A stretch of DNA of 64,000 nucleotides, from the NCBI RefSeq assembly GCF_947495025.1, contig NZ_CANLXG010000001.1:372001-436000 (forward strand), given 5' to 3'. The notes under the pieces were generated by a model, which worked only from the letters and a program-made list of their open reading frames with translations, was not told where the DNA came from and ran no database searches. The DNA comes from an uncultured Roseobacter sp. (GTDB lineage Bacteria; Pseudomonadota; Alphaproteobacteria; Rhodobacterales; Rhodobacteraceae). The translations under genes and the position numbers were made by a program. The stretch's first letter is position 1; every line of letters begins with the position of its first letter. Positions 19,830-29,608 of the stretch are shown piece by piece.

Positions 19830-19844
19830 GTTCTGCCTCTGTTC
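19830..19844 (-). promoter_or_regulatory. LexA operator GAAC-N7-GAAC at recA start point
   Basis: On the minus strand GAAC-AGAGGCA-GAAC is an exact alphaproteobacterial SOS direct repeat. It begins right after the -10 element (CATAAG, 19845-19850), so bound LexA would cover the transcription start about 70 bases before the recA ATG. Confidence 0.88.
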
Positions 19845-19873
19845 CTTATGAGATCAAAAGGAGAACATTTCAA
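19845..19873 (-). promoter_or_regulatory. recA sigma-70 promoter
   Basis: On the minus strand TTGAAA (19868-19873) and CATAAG (19845-19850) are 17 bases apart, a good -35/-10 pair. Both LexA-type motifs overlap or flank it. Start-site mapping would settle the -10 assignment. Confidence 0.65.
19852..19866 (-). promoter_or_regulatory. second SOS-like motif GTTC-N7-GATC in recA promoter
   Basis: GTTC-TCCTTTT-GATC lies exactly in the spacer between the proposed -35 and -10. The same GTTC-N7-GATC plus GAAC-N7-GAAC combination is known from the recA promoter of Rhodobacter sphaeroides, where both affect control. Confidence 0.7.
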
Positions 19874-20169
19874 TCAAAATTTCTGAAAATCATTCTTTTC
19901 CAAATTGGTTAAAGGAAGGTTGAAGAGGCCGGGAAACCGTCCGGTGGCGTGCGGATTTTAATATTTGTTATTGGTTTCAGCGCTCTGGCAGGCCGGTGCG
20001 GGAGCAAGTGTCCGGGCCTTGAATTACGGGTTCTGGTTATGCGGGAAATCGCAGGTGTTCTGTGCCGGTGCGATTCTTGCAGATGGTGGATTTTCATGAG
20101 CAACGATAGATTGCAGCAGGCGGGAACGGGTCCGCCCGGGTGGGCGCCAACAGACCGGATTCGCAACAC
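19874..20169. other. non-coding gap between recA promoter and cckA
   Basis: No supported gene in about 300 bases. The part next to the recA promoter is A/T-rich. The rest holds only short weak stems, such as GGCGG/CCGCC near 20118-20136, and no T run, so I cannot name a terminator for cckA. Confidence 0.5.
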
Positions 20170-22470
20170 TCAGTGCAGCTGACGGTGGACCGTATCGGTC
20201 AGATCGCTGAGAGAGAACGGTTTGGGCAGAAAGACGGAATTCGGTATTTTCATCTGTGCCTCACCGAAACTGTCCTCAGCATATCCGGAGACAAAGACCA
20301 CTCTTACGCCGGGTCGGTCTTTCAGCGCCTCGCGCACCCAGCTGGGTCCGTCCATTCCTGGCATGACCACGTCGGTGACAAACACATCAATATTGAGGCT
20401 CTGGTCTTCCAGTGTTTTCAGGGCGGATTCCGCTGAATCCGCCTCAAGCACTGTATACCCTCTCAGACGCAGAGCGCGACTTGCGAACGCACGTACCGGT
20501 GCCTCGTCCTCGACCAGCAGGATCACGCCATCCCCGTGCTTTCCGGCCGGTTTGTGAACCACCTCGCGCGGCGCCGGCTGCGCGCGGATTTCGCTTTCCT
20601 CCAGAACAGGAAAATAGAGGGTAAAGCAGGTACCGTTGCCCACTGTGCTGTCGACAAAAATATACCCGCCGGTCTGTTTTATAATACCGTAAGCCGTCGA
20701 AAGGCCCAGTCCCGTGCCTTCGCCGGTTTTCTTGGTGGTGAAAAAGGGCTCGAATACTTTCTGCAGCTTGTCCGGCGGAATGCCGACACCATCGTCCGAC
20801 ACCTTCACCGTAACGTATTCGCCCGGAGGCACACTGACACGGTCCCGTTCGAGAGGTTCCTTGAGATCGGTACACTCGGTCACAACCCGGATCTCGCCTC
20901 CCTGGGGCATTGCATCGCGTGCATTCACCACCAGGTTCATCAGCACCTGTTCCAGCTGTCGTTTGTCGGCACGGATCGGATGCAGCACGGGATCGTGGCT
21001 GAGGGTCAGTGTGACTTTCTCGCCGACAAGCCGGTTCAGCAGATGGGTCAGGTCGGACAGCGTATCGCGCATGTCCAGGGTTTCAGGCCGCAGGGTCTGT
21101 TTGCGCGAGAAGGCCAGAAGCTGACCGACAAGAGCCGCAGCCCGATTGGCATTCTGATTGATCTGCACCAGGTCGCTGAAATCCGGATCACCCTGGTCGT
21201 GCCGCAGCAAAAGCAGATCGCAATGGCCGGAAATGGCGGTAAGCAGGTTGTTGAAATCATGCGCAACACCGCCGGCCAGTTGCCCGATCGCCTGCATTTT
21301 CTGGCTCTGTACGAACTGTGCTTCGAGCGACTTCAGTTCGGTCGCATCGTTCAGAACCGCGATAAGAGCCGGTTTGCTGTCTTCTGTCACACGGTTGAGT
21401 GTGACCTGCACAAATACCTCTTTGTCGGTGCGTTTCAGCCTCAGGAATTCAGACTGTTGCGCCGCACGCCCCGCCAGTGTTTCGCGCAGCCAGTCGGTGA
21501 TCGAACGGCCAAGCCCCTCCATCACGTCGCTCAGGCTCACCTGTTCTTCCAGCGCCGTGCCGATCAGCGACGCCGCCATGCGGTTATAGGCTTCGATGTC
21601 ACCTTCGGGGCTCACTTTCAGCAGCGGCACCGGCAGATCCTGGAATACTGCCCAGCCGTCCCGGGCGATTGTCTCGGTACCGGGGGGCAACAGGTACAGC
21701 GCCCGTCGCCCTGCCCCGGCATCCGCTTCGGCGACAAGAACGCGCGAGGGGCCGTCTTCTGTACTGATTTCACATACAGACCCGGGAACAACCGGCAGGC
21801 TGGTGAACAGGCGATCCAGCGTCTTGACCCGTCCGCCGGCAAGCGTCCGGGCCTGTTCATTCATATAAAGAACTGCGTTGGTCCGCCCGACGAGAAGCAT
21901 CGGCAGCGCCGGGCCTTCGTGTGCAGAAGACCCGGCCGGCACATCCTCGAGCCGCCAGATGTAGATATCCGTACCTGCCTGATGCACGGTCAGCCGGACG
22001 TGCCCCCGCCGTGTGACCATCGCCTCGCTGGCAGATCCTTCCAGATCCGCGCGGGTTTTCAGCCGGAATACGATCCCGGCCGGATTGGCCAGCGAAGTCT
22101 GCAGCGTGCCGGTCAGCGTCTGGTCAAGATCCTTTTCAAAGCGCCGCCGGGCCGCGTGGTTTGAAAACAGCACATCGCCCTCGGAATCTGTAACAAGTGT
22201 CGGGCTGCCATCGCGCAGAGTGAAATCCTGCAGAACGCGCAACGCATCAGCATTGCGCCGCCTGTGACGCAGAGCAATGAGCACCAGCACAATGCTCATT
22301 ACCACAAGGGTCGTCGCCGCGGCATAGAGCGCCTGTCGTGCGAGCAGATCCGGTGCAGCGAGCCCGAGAACGCCCATCAGCAGCGCAATCAGAACCAGGG
22401 TGCCAAGCCGTCGTTGCGCATGCAGGGAAAAACGGGTCAGTCGTGAAGGGGATAGTGCGCTGCGCGACAA
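20170..22470 (-). CDS. cckA: CckA hybrid histidine kinase
   Basis: A 766-residue hybrid kinase. Two transmembrane helices lie at about 24-40 and 47-67, PAS-like segments at about 80-380, the HisKA domain carries His404 in GGVAHDFNNLL, the HATPase_c domain spans about 500-625 (NARDA, DDGVGIP, GTGLGLS), and a C-terminal receiver domain has Asp700 in VTDVVMPGMDG. This matches CckA, which passes phosphate through ChpT to CtrA; in Rhodobacterales that pathway controls gene transfer agents, motility and related traits. A CtrA-type box lies just upstream. Adjacency to recA is as in related genomes. Confidence 0.93.
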   Translation of the reverse strand: MSRSALSPSRLTRFSLHAQRRLGTLVLIALLMGVLGLAAPDLLARQALYAAATTLVVMSIVLVLIALRHRRRNADALRVLQDFTLRDGSPTLVTDSEGDVLFSNHAARRRFEKDLDQTLTGTLQTSLANPAGIVFRLKTRADLEGSASEAMVTRRGHVRLTVHQAGTDIYIWRLEDVPAGSSAHEGPALPMLLVGRTNAVLYMNEQARTLAGGRVKTLDRLFTSLPVVPGSVCEISTEDGPSRVLVAEADAGAGRRALYLLPPGTETIARDGWAVFQDLPVPLLKVSPEGDIEAYNRMAASLIGTALEEQVSLSDVMEGLGRSITDWLRETLAGRAAQQSEFLRLKRTDKEVFVQVTLNRVTEDSKPALIAVLNDATELKSLEAQFVQSQKMQAIGQLAGGVAHDFNNLLTAISGHCDLLLLRHDQGDPDFSDLVQINQNANRAAALVGQLLAFSRKQTLRPETLDMRDTLSDLTHLLNRLVGEKVTLTLSHDPVLHPIRADKRQLEQVLMNLVVNARDAMPQGGEIRVVTECTDLKEPLERDRVSVPPGEYVTVKVSDDGVGIPPDKLQKVFEPFFTTKKTGEGTGLGLSTAYGIIKQTGGYIFVDSTVGNGTCFTLYFPVLEESEIRAQPAPREVVHKPAGKHGDGVILLVEDEAPVRAFASRALRLRGYTVLEADSAESALKTLEDQSLNIDVFVTDVVMPGMDGPSWVREALKDRPGVRVVFVSGYAEDSFGEAQMKIPNSVFLPKPFSLSDLTDTVHRQLH

Positions 22471-22519
22471 TTCGGGGCTCCTGCGGATGGAATCACATCC
22501 GTATTAAGCGCAGGATGTC

Positions 22520-22534
22520 TTAATCATCGCTTAA
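22520..22534. promoter_or_regulatory. CtrA-type box TTAA-N7-TTAA upstream of cckA
   Basis: TTAA-TCATCGC-TTAA is an exact match to the full CtrA recognition sequence, 50 bases before the cckA start and between cckA and the RsmB-like gene. An A/T-rich stretch at 22570-22590 (TATAATATGATTAA) lies further upstream. The site suggests that phosphorylated CtrA feeds back on its own kinase gene. Confidence 0.7.
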
Positions 22535-22581
22535 CCACGATTTCGGGTTACACCCGCGCAGGTTGAGTATGTATAATATGA

Positions 22582-23739
22582 TTAACGCGTCAAGTGTGCG
22601 CTGAAGAAACCGTCGTTTTCCGCGGTGACATCAAACCGCTGTGTTGCATTACAGCGCCACTCCGGGTGCGCTGCGAGAAAACGCCCGACACTGTCCTCAT
22701 TCTCAGAGGGAAGCACAGAGCAGGTAACGTAGATCAGCCAGCCGCCCGGACTGGTCAGCGCCGCGGCCTGTGCCAGTATCTGTGCCTGTGTGTCCTGCAG
22801 TTCCTGCAACCGTTCCGGTGTAAGGCTCCACTTGGCCTCTGGCGCGCGGCGCCACGACCCGCTGCCGGAACAGGGCGCATCGCACAGTACCAGATCAAAG
22901 GGAGGCTGTGATACAAGCTCCCGCTGTGTCGCCGTTTTAATCCTGACCTGCGCGCGTTCTGCGCGCGCCGGCAGGTCGCGCATGCGCCCGGGGCTGATAT
23001 CATGAGCAGTAACAGTTCTGTCCGGATCAGCAGCCAGCGCAAGTGACTTGCCACCCCCGCCGGCGCAATAATCGAGGCATCGCGCAGCCGGAGGCAGTCC
23101 GGAAACAACGGCCTGTGACGCCGCATCCTGCAGCTCGACCAGCCCACCGGTATAGGCCTGCGAACCGCGCAGCCGCCGTGCTCCTTCGGTCACCAGCAAT
23201 GCCCCCGGAAATCCGTTCAGCGGTCTGGTTCCGACGCCATCGGCGTCAAGCTTTACCGCCGCCTCTGCCGCGTCTGTCAGTTTCGTATTCACCCGCAGGG
23301 TGACCGGCGCGCGGTCCTGAAGGGCCCTGGCCGTGGTTTCTGCCTGTGTGCCCAGGCTGTTCCGGAAACAGATTGCGAGCCAGTCCGGCAGGTTCCAGCG
23401 CTCCGCTTCGGAACCCGGTTCTGTCCCGGCGTTCTGCTCACTCGCCGTCAGAGGGGCGGGCGCATGCCCCTCGCCTGTAAACAGAGTTTCCGGATCCACA
23501 CCCTGCTCGCGCAGCAGCCCCAGCATCAGGGCGCGTCCGGTCGCACCGCCTCCCCGTGCCGCGACACTGCGACGGCGGCGCAGAACATCGAAAACATGGT
23601 CGCGCACAGCAGCCCGGTCGCCGGACCCGGCAAAACGGCTGGCACGCGCCCACCGTGTCAGTGCCTGTTCCGCCGCCTGCCCGTCCGAAATGGCATCCAG
23701 AACGGAGATCGCAGCGGCGACGCGCGCACCCGGTGTCAT
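22582..23739 (-). CDS. RsmB/NOP-family rRNA m5C methyltransferase
   Basis: A 385-residue SAM-dependent RNA cytosine-C5 methyltransferase. An N-terminal NusB-like helical part (about 1-75) precedes the catalytic domain, with a SAM loop CLDYCAGGGGKSLALAA, the motif IV cysteine in CDAPCSGSGSWRR, and the motif VI cysteine in YVTCSVLPSENE. This fits the RsmB branch (16S rRNA C967), though Rhodobacterales carry paralogs, so I leave the symbol open. It lies 22 bases after guaB and is likely its operon partner. Confidence 0.88.
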   Translation of the reverse strand: MTPGARVAAAISVLDAISDGQAAEQALTRWARASRFAGSGDRAAVRDHVFDVLRRRRSVAARGGGATGRALMLGLLREQGVDPETLFTGEGHAPAPLTASEQNAGTEPGSEAERWNLPDWLAICFRNSLGTQAETTARALQDRAPVTLRVNTKLTDAAEAAVKLDADGVGTRPLNGFPGALLVTEGARRLRGSQAYTGGLVELQDAASQAVVSGLPPAARCLDYCAGGGGKSLALAADPDRTVTAHDISPGRMRDLPARAERAQVRIKTATQRELVSQPPFDLVLCDAPCSGSGSWRRAPEAKWSLTPERLQELQDTQAQILAQAAALTSPGGWLIYVTCSVLPSENEDSVGRFLAAHPEWRCNATQRFDVTAENDGFFSAHLTR

Positions 23740-23761
23740 GCTCTGCGCGCTTTCTCAGCCA

Positions 23762-25213
<1,452 letters not shown>

Positions 25214-25370
25214 CTACCTCGCAGCTGGAGTGTTCATTTGGCAGTTTCCTATTTCACGGGGCTCGGGAAAATGAAAGGGCAAAAACCACCAAATATGGCC
25301 CCTCACCCATTGCCAAGAGCCCCATCCAGGAGGAAACTGGCTCAAAGGTTCACCAAAGGAAACAAATTGC

Positions 25371-26354
25371 ATGGCAGGACACGGGTACGAGAGCGGCAGA
25401 CTGGATCTGCCATTCGTGGGCATTTCAACCTTTGGCAAGCGTCCCTATGAGCCGGACTGGGATGCTCTCAGCGCTGATGTCGCCATTCTGGGCGCGCCCT
25501 TTGATGCGGGGACCCAGTGGCGGTCCGGCGCGCGGTTCGGACCACGCGGCGTGCGCGAAGCCTCGACGCTTTTCAGCTTTGGTCACGCCGGGGCATACGA
25601 CCACGAGGACGACGCCACCTATCTGCCGGGCGACGTGCGTATCGTGGATATGGGCGACGCAGACATCGTGCATACCGACACCGAAAAGAGCCACGCGAAT
25701 ATCGAAACGGGCGTGCGTGCCGCCCTTGCCGCCGGCGCGCTGCCGGTTGTGATTGGCGGGGATCATTCGGTCAACATCCCCTGCATCCGTGCCTTTTCCG
25801 GCCCGGAATACACCGGTCGCCCACTGCATATTCTGCAGATCGACGCCCACCTCGATTTCGTTGATGAGCGCCACGGTGTCCGCCACGGACATGGCAACCC
25901 CATGCGCCGTGCAGCCGAACAGGAATATGTCACCGGGCTGACCCAGGTGGGGATCCGCAATGTCAGCTCGACCGCACAGGAAGGATATGCTGACGCCCGT
26001 GCGATGGGGTCCACCATAATATCTGTTCGTCAGGCGCGCGTCATGGGCACGCGTGGTGTTCTGGAACACCTGCCCGCAGACGCGGATATCTATATCACAA
26101 TAGATATCGACGCCTTCTGTCCCTCTATCGCCCCGGGCACCGGCACGCCCAGCCATGGCGGGTTCCTGTATTACGAGGTACTGGAAATACTGCAGGGTGT
26201 GGCGCAGAACCACCGCGTCGCGGGTATTGATCTGGTTGAGGTTGCCCCGGATTACGACCCGACAGGTTCCACGTCTGTGCTTGCGGCACAGCTGTTGCTG
26301 AACCTGCTTGGGTTTGTATTCCACGCCCGTGCGCAGACCCCTGCAACGGCGTGA
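25371..26354 (+). CDS. speB: agmatinase-like ureohydrolase
   Basis: A 327-residue member of the arginase/agmatinase superfamily. Metal-binding motifs are GGDHSVN, the QIDAHLDF block and TIDIDAFCPSIAPGTGTP. In the last motif the usual second Asp-Pro reads Cys-Pro; the two metal Asp of DID are kept. Agmatinase makes putrescine and urea; a guanidinobutyrase or related guanidino-acid hydrolase is equally possible from sequence. AAGGA precedes the ATG by about ten bases. No polyamine transporter is adjacent. Confidence 0.8.
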   Translation: MAGHGYESGRLDLPFVGISTFGKRPYEPDWDALSADVAILGAPFDAGTQWRSGARFGPRGVREASTLFSFGHAGAYDHEDDATYLPGDVRIVDMGDADIVHTDTEKSHANIETGVRAALAAGALPVVIGGDHSVNIPCIRAFSGPEYTGRPLHILQIDAHLDFVDERHGVRHGHGNPMRRAAEQEYVTGLTQVGIRNVSSTAQEGYADARAMGSTIISVRQARVMGTRGVLEHLPADADIYITIDIDAFCPSIAPGTGTPSHGGFLYYEVLEILQGVAQNHRVAGIDLVEVAPDYDPTGSTSVLAAQLLLNLLGFVFHARAQTPATA

Positions 26355-26494
26355 TCAACCGCGGCTCATAACCTTCATGACAATTTCTGGCGGGCAATGC
26401 CGCCCAGGGTGCATTATGTGACGCAGATCAGCACTTTAGGGGCGCGCAATCCCTTAAACTGGTGACAACCGCAGCAACAGGTGACCGAAGCCAT

Positions 26495-28540
26495 ATGTCC
26501 AGCGATCCCCTCGTCGTCTTTACACCCTCTGGCAAACGGGGAAATTTTCCCGTGGGTACGCCCATTCTGACGGCGGCCCGCCAGCTGGGGGTTGATCTCG
26601 ATTCCGTCTGTGGTGGTCGTGGCATATGTTCGCGCTGTCAGATCACGCCTGGTTATGGTGAATTCTCGAAACACGGTGTCACTGTCGACGCCAGCGCGCT
26701 GTCAGAATGGAACAGTGTCGAACAGCGCTACAAGGACAAACGCGGCCTGATCGACGGGCGGCGTCTGGGCTGTCAGGCGACAGTCCAGGGCAATGTGGTC
26801 ATCGACGTCCCACCTGAAAGCCAGGTCCACAAACAGGTGGTGCGCAAACGTGCCGAAGTGCGGGACATTACGCTCGACCCGTCAACACGGCTTTTTTACG
26901 TGGAGGTCGCCGAGCCGGACATGCATGACCCCTCTGGTGACCTGGAGCGCCTGCGCGATGCGCTCCGGGATCAGTGGGAGCTGGAGAACATCACAGCCGA
27001 CCTGCACATCCTGCAGGAAATGCAGCCCGTACTGCGTAAAGGTGGCTGGAAAGTCACTGTCGCCGTGCACCTGGGTGATCACGAAAACAACCCGCGCATC
27101 ATGAATATCTGGCCGGGATATTATGACGGCACGGTCTACGGCCTGGCCGTTGATCTGGGCTCGACCACCATCGCCGCGCACCTGTGCGATCTGCAGACCG
27201 GCGAGGTGCTGGCATCGTCCGGGCTGATGAACCCGCAGATCCGGTTCGGAGAGGATCTGATGAGCCGGGTCAGCTATTCCATGATGAATGAAGGCGGCGC
27301 CGCCGAGATGACCCGCGCCGTACGTCAGGGCATGCGGGACCTTTTTGAGCAGATCGCGGAAGAGGCTGGTGTGGACCGCAGGCTGATCGTCGATGCGGTT
27401 TTTGTCTGCAACCCGGTCATGCATCACCTCTTTCTCGGCATTGATCCCTTTGAACTGGGCCAGGCGCCTTTTGCGCTCACCACCAACAACGCGCTGCGCC
27501 TGCGGGGTGACGATCTGGAGCTGAATATTCACCCGTCGGCGCGCGTCTACCTGTTGCCCTGTATCGCCGGTCATGTGGGTGCAGATGCGGCAGCCGTTGC
27601 GCTGTCTGAAGCACCCGATAAATCAGATGATCTGGTGCTGGTGGTAGACGTCGGAACGAATGCCGAAATTCTGCTGGGCAACAAGGAAAGAGTGCTCGCC
27701 TGTTCCTCGCCCACCGGTCCAGCGTTCGAAGGTGCGCAGATCAGTTCGGGGCAGCGTGCCGCGCCGGGTGCCATTGAACGTGTTGAAATCGACCCGGAAA
27801 CAAAAGCGCCGCGGTTCCGCGTCATTGGCAGTGATCTGTGGTCAGATGATCCGCGGTTTGTAATCGAAACCGGTTCGACCGGTATCACCGGCATCTGCGG
27901 TTCCGGCATCATCGAAATGGTCGCCGAAATGCGGATCCATGGCATTGTCGATGCGGCGGGGCTGATCGGTTCACCCGAACAGACCGGCTCGGACCGCTGT
28001 TTTCTGGACGGGCGCACCTATTCCTATCTGGTGCATGACGGTCGTCTCGAGGGCGGCCCGCTGATCACCATCACCAACCGCGACATCCGCGAGATTCAGA
28101 TGGCCAAGGCCGCTCTTTATTCCGGCGCGCGGCTGCTGATGGACAAATTCGGTGTGGACAAAGTCGACCGTGTGGTACTGGCCGGCGCCTTTGGTGCGCA
28201 TATCTCCAGCAAACACGCCATGGTGCTGGGTATGATCCCGGATGCGCCGCTGGACAAGGTGACTTCTGCAGGGAATGCCGCAGGCACTGGCGCGCGGATC
28301 GCGCTGCTCAATACAGGCGCACGCGCTGGCATCGAAGCAACCGTGCGCGCAATCCACAAAGTCGAAACCGCGATCGAGCCGCGCTTTCAGGAGCATTTCG
28401 TGAATGCCTCTGCCATACCGAACGCAGTCGAGCCCTTCCCGATCCTGAACAGTCTGGTGTCACTGCCCTCGGCCACCTTTAACACCGGTGGCGGCGACAG
28501 TGGTACTTCGGGTGGACGCCGCAGGCGGCGGCGGGCATGA
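26495..28540 (+). CDS. RACE/RamA-like corrinoid-protein reactivator (2Fe-2S, DUF4445/ASKHA)
   Basis: A 681-residue protein. The first 95 residues form a 2Fe-2S ferredoxin domain with Cys39, Cys45, Cys48 and Cys93. A linker follows, then from about residue 225 an ASKHA-type domain (YGLAVDLGSTTIAAHL, VVDVGTNAEILLGN, GSTGITGICGSGIIEMVAE, LAGAFGAH). Such proteins use ATP and an electron to return cob(II)alamin to cob(I)alamin in methyltransferases. No corrinoid protein is adjacent. In related roseobacters a DUF4445 protein has been tied to reactivation of a split methionine synthase, a likely role here. It ends in a poly-Arg tail. The ATG at 26495 was chosen because the ferredoxin fold begins there. 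Confidence 0.85.
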   Translation: MSSDPLVVFTPSGKRGNFPVGTPILTAARQLGVDLDSVCGGRGICSRCQITPGYGEFSKHGVTVDASALSEWNSVEQRYKDKRGLIDGRRLGCQATVQGNVVIDVPPESQVHKQVVRKRAEVRDITLDPSTRLFYVEVAEPDMHDPSGDLERLRDALRDQWELENITADLHILQEMQPVLRKGGWKVTVAVHLGDHENNPRIMNIWPGYYDGTVYGLAVDLGSTTIAAHLCDLQTGEVLASSGLMNPQIRFGEDLMSRVSYSMMNEGGAAEMTRAVRQGMRDLFEQIAEEAGVDRRLIVDAVFVCNPVMHHLFLGIDPFELGQAPFALTTNNALRLRGDDLELNIHPSARVYLLPCIAGHVGADAAAVALSEAPDKSDDLVLVVDVGTNAEILLGNKERVLACSSPTGPAFEGAQISSGQRAAPGAIERVEIDPETKAPRFRVIGSDLWSDDPRFVIETGSTGITGICGSGIIEMVAEMRIHGIVDAAGLIGSPEQTGSDRCFLDGRTYSYLVHDGRLEGGPLITITNRDIREIQMAKAALYSGARLLMDKFGVDKVDRVVLAGAFGAHISSKHAMVLGMIPDAPLDKVTSAGNAAGTGARIALLNTGARAGIEATVRAIHKVETAIEPRFQEHFVNASAIPNAVEPFPILNSLVSLPSATFNTGGGDSGTSGGRRRRRRA

Positions 28541-29379
28541 GCAGCGACAACAGCGACCAGCGTGAATTCTGGTCAGACGCTGCAGGCCCCAAGTGGGTGC
28601 AGATGCAGGCACAGATGGATCAGCTGATGCAGCCGGTTCTGGATGGCGTCTGGATCCGCGCCGGACTGACGCAGGGCCAGAGGGTTCTTGATGTGGGTTC
28701 AGGAACCGGTGCGAGCACACTGCAGGCCGCAGATCAGGTGGCTCCGGACGGGCATGTCACCGGCGCGGATATATCTGATACTATGACCACACTTGCCAGA
28801 AAACGCGCCGGTGGCAGGCCGGATGTCTCGCTCATCCTCGCTGATGTCGCGCATCATCCGTTTCAGCCCGACAGTTTTGACGCAGTCGTGTCGCGCTTTG
28901 GTGTCATGTTTTTCGCAGATGCCGCCGGGGCCTTTGCCAACATCCGTGCGGCTATGGTGCCGGGCGCCCGGATCACTTTTGCCGCCTGGGCCGCCATCCC
29001 GGATAATCCGTTTTTCACAACCCCCGCGCAGGTGGCAAAGAGCCTTGTGGGCGCCCCGCCCCGCCCCGACCCTGATGCCCCGGGACCATTTGCCTTTCGG
29101 GACGCCGGCCGCGTAACGGATATTCTGAATGCCGCCGGGTTTACCGACATCTGCATTGATACTGCGCATACCGCGCTGGATGGCGGCAGCGACCCGGCTG
29201 GCCTTGCACAGACGATGTGCCGGATCGGACCCGCAGAAGCGGCGTTGCGATACGCGCAGGCCGGTGCAGACATGCAAAAAGCGGTTGAGCAGGCGCTGAG
29301 CAAAGCCGTCGGGATATTTTCCACGCCGGACGGCTTGCGGATCCCTGCCTCGGTTCACTATGTCACCGCACTGGCATAG
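28537..29379 (+). CDS. class I SAM-dependent methyltransferase
   Basis: A 280-residue Methyltransf_25/UbiE-like enzyme. Motif I VLDVGSGTGAST (about residues 51-62), the acidic GADIS, and post-motif DSFDAVVSRFGVMFFAD are clear. The substrate is unknown. The start overlaps the stop of the RACE gene as ATGA, so they are translationally coupled and may act in one pathway. The C-terminal 100 residues are variable. Confidence 0.85.
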   Translation: MSSDNSDQREFWSDAAGPKWVQMQAQMDQLMQPVLDGVWIRAGLTQGQRVLDVGSGTGASTLQAADQVAPDGHVTGADISDTMTTLARKRAGGRPDVSLILADVAHHPFQPDSFDAVVSRFGVMFFADAAGAFANIRAAMVPGARITFAAWAAIPDNPFFTTPAQVAKSLVGAPPRPDPDAPGPFAFRDAGRVTDILNAAGFTDICIDTAHTALDGGSDPAGLAQTMCRIGPAEAALRYAQAGADMQKAVEQALSKAVGIFSTPDGLRIPASVHYVTALA

Positions 29380-29434
29380 CGCACCGGAACCCGCTTGACG
29401 CGTCCCGACGCCGGGCCTAATCACAGCACAGTGT

Positions 29435-29508
29435 GCGGGTATGGTGAAAAGGTATCACGCGAGCTTCCCAAGCTTAAGTTACGGGTTCAATTCCCGTTAC
29501 CCGCTCCA
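29435..29508 (+). tRNA. tRNA-Gly (anticodon CCC)
   Basis: Acceptor stem GCGGGTA/TACCCGC, a 3-bp D stem, anticodon loop TTCCCAA (anticodon CCC, reads GGG), and T arm ACGGG-TTCAATT-CCCGT all form, with discriminator T and encoded CCA at 29506-29508. The anticodon stem has a G-T pair and one mismatch at its outer end. Confidence 0.93.
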
Positions 29509-29608
29509 CTTCACGCCTCAGAAAATCAGTGACTGTGGAACGGTTTGTCTTACCACCTTTGAATGTTAGACTGACTGCGCCCGGCCCCCGTGGTTTTGCC
29601 ACCGGTCG

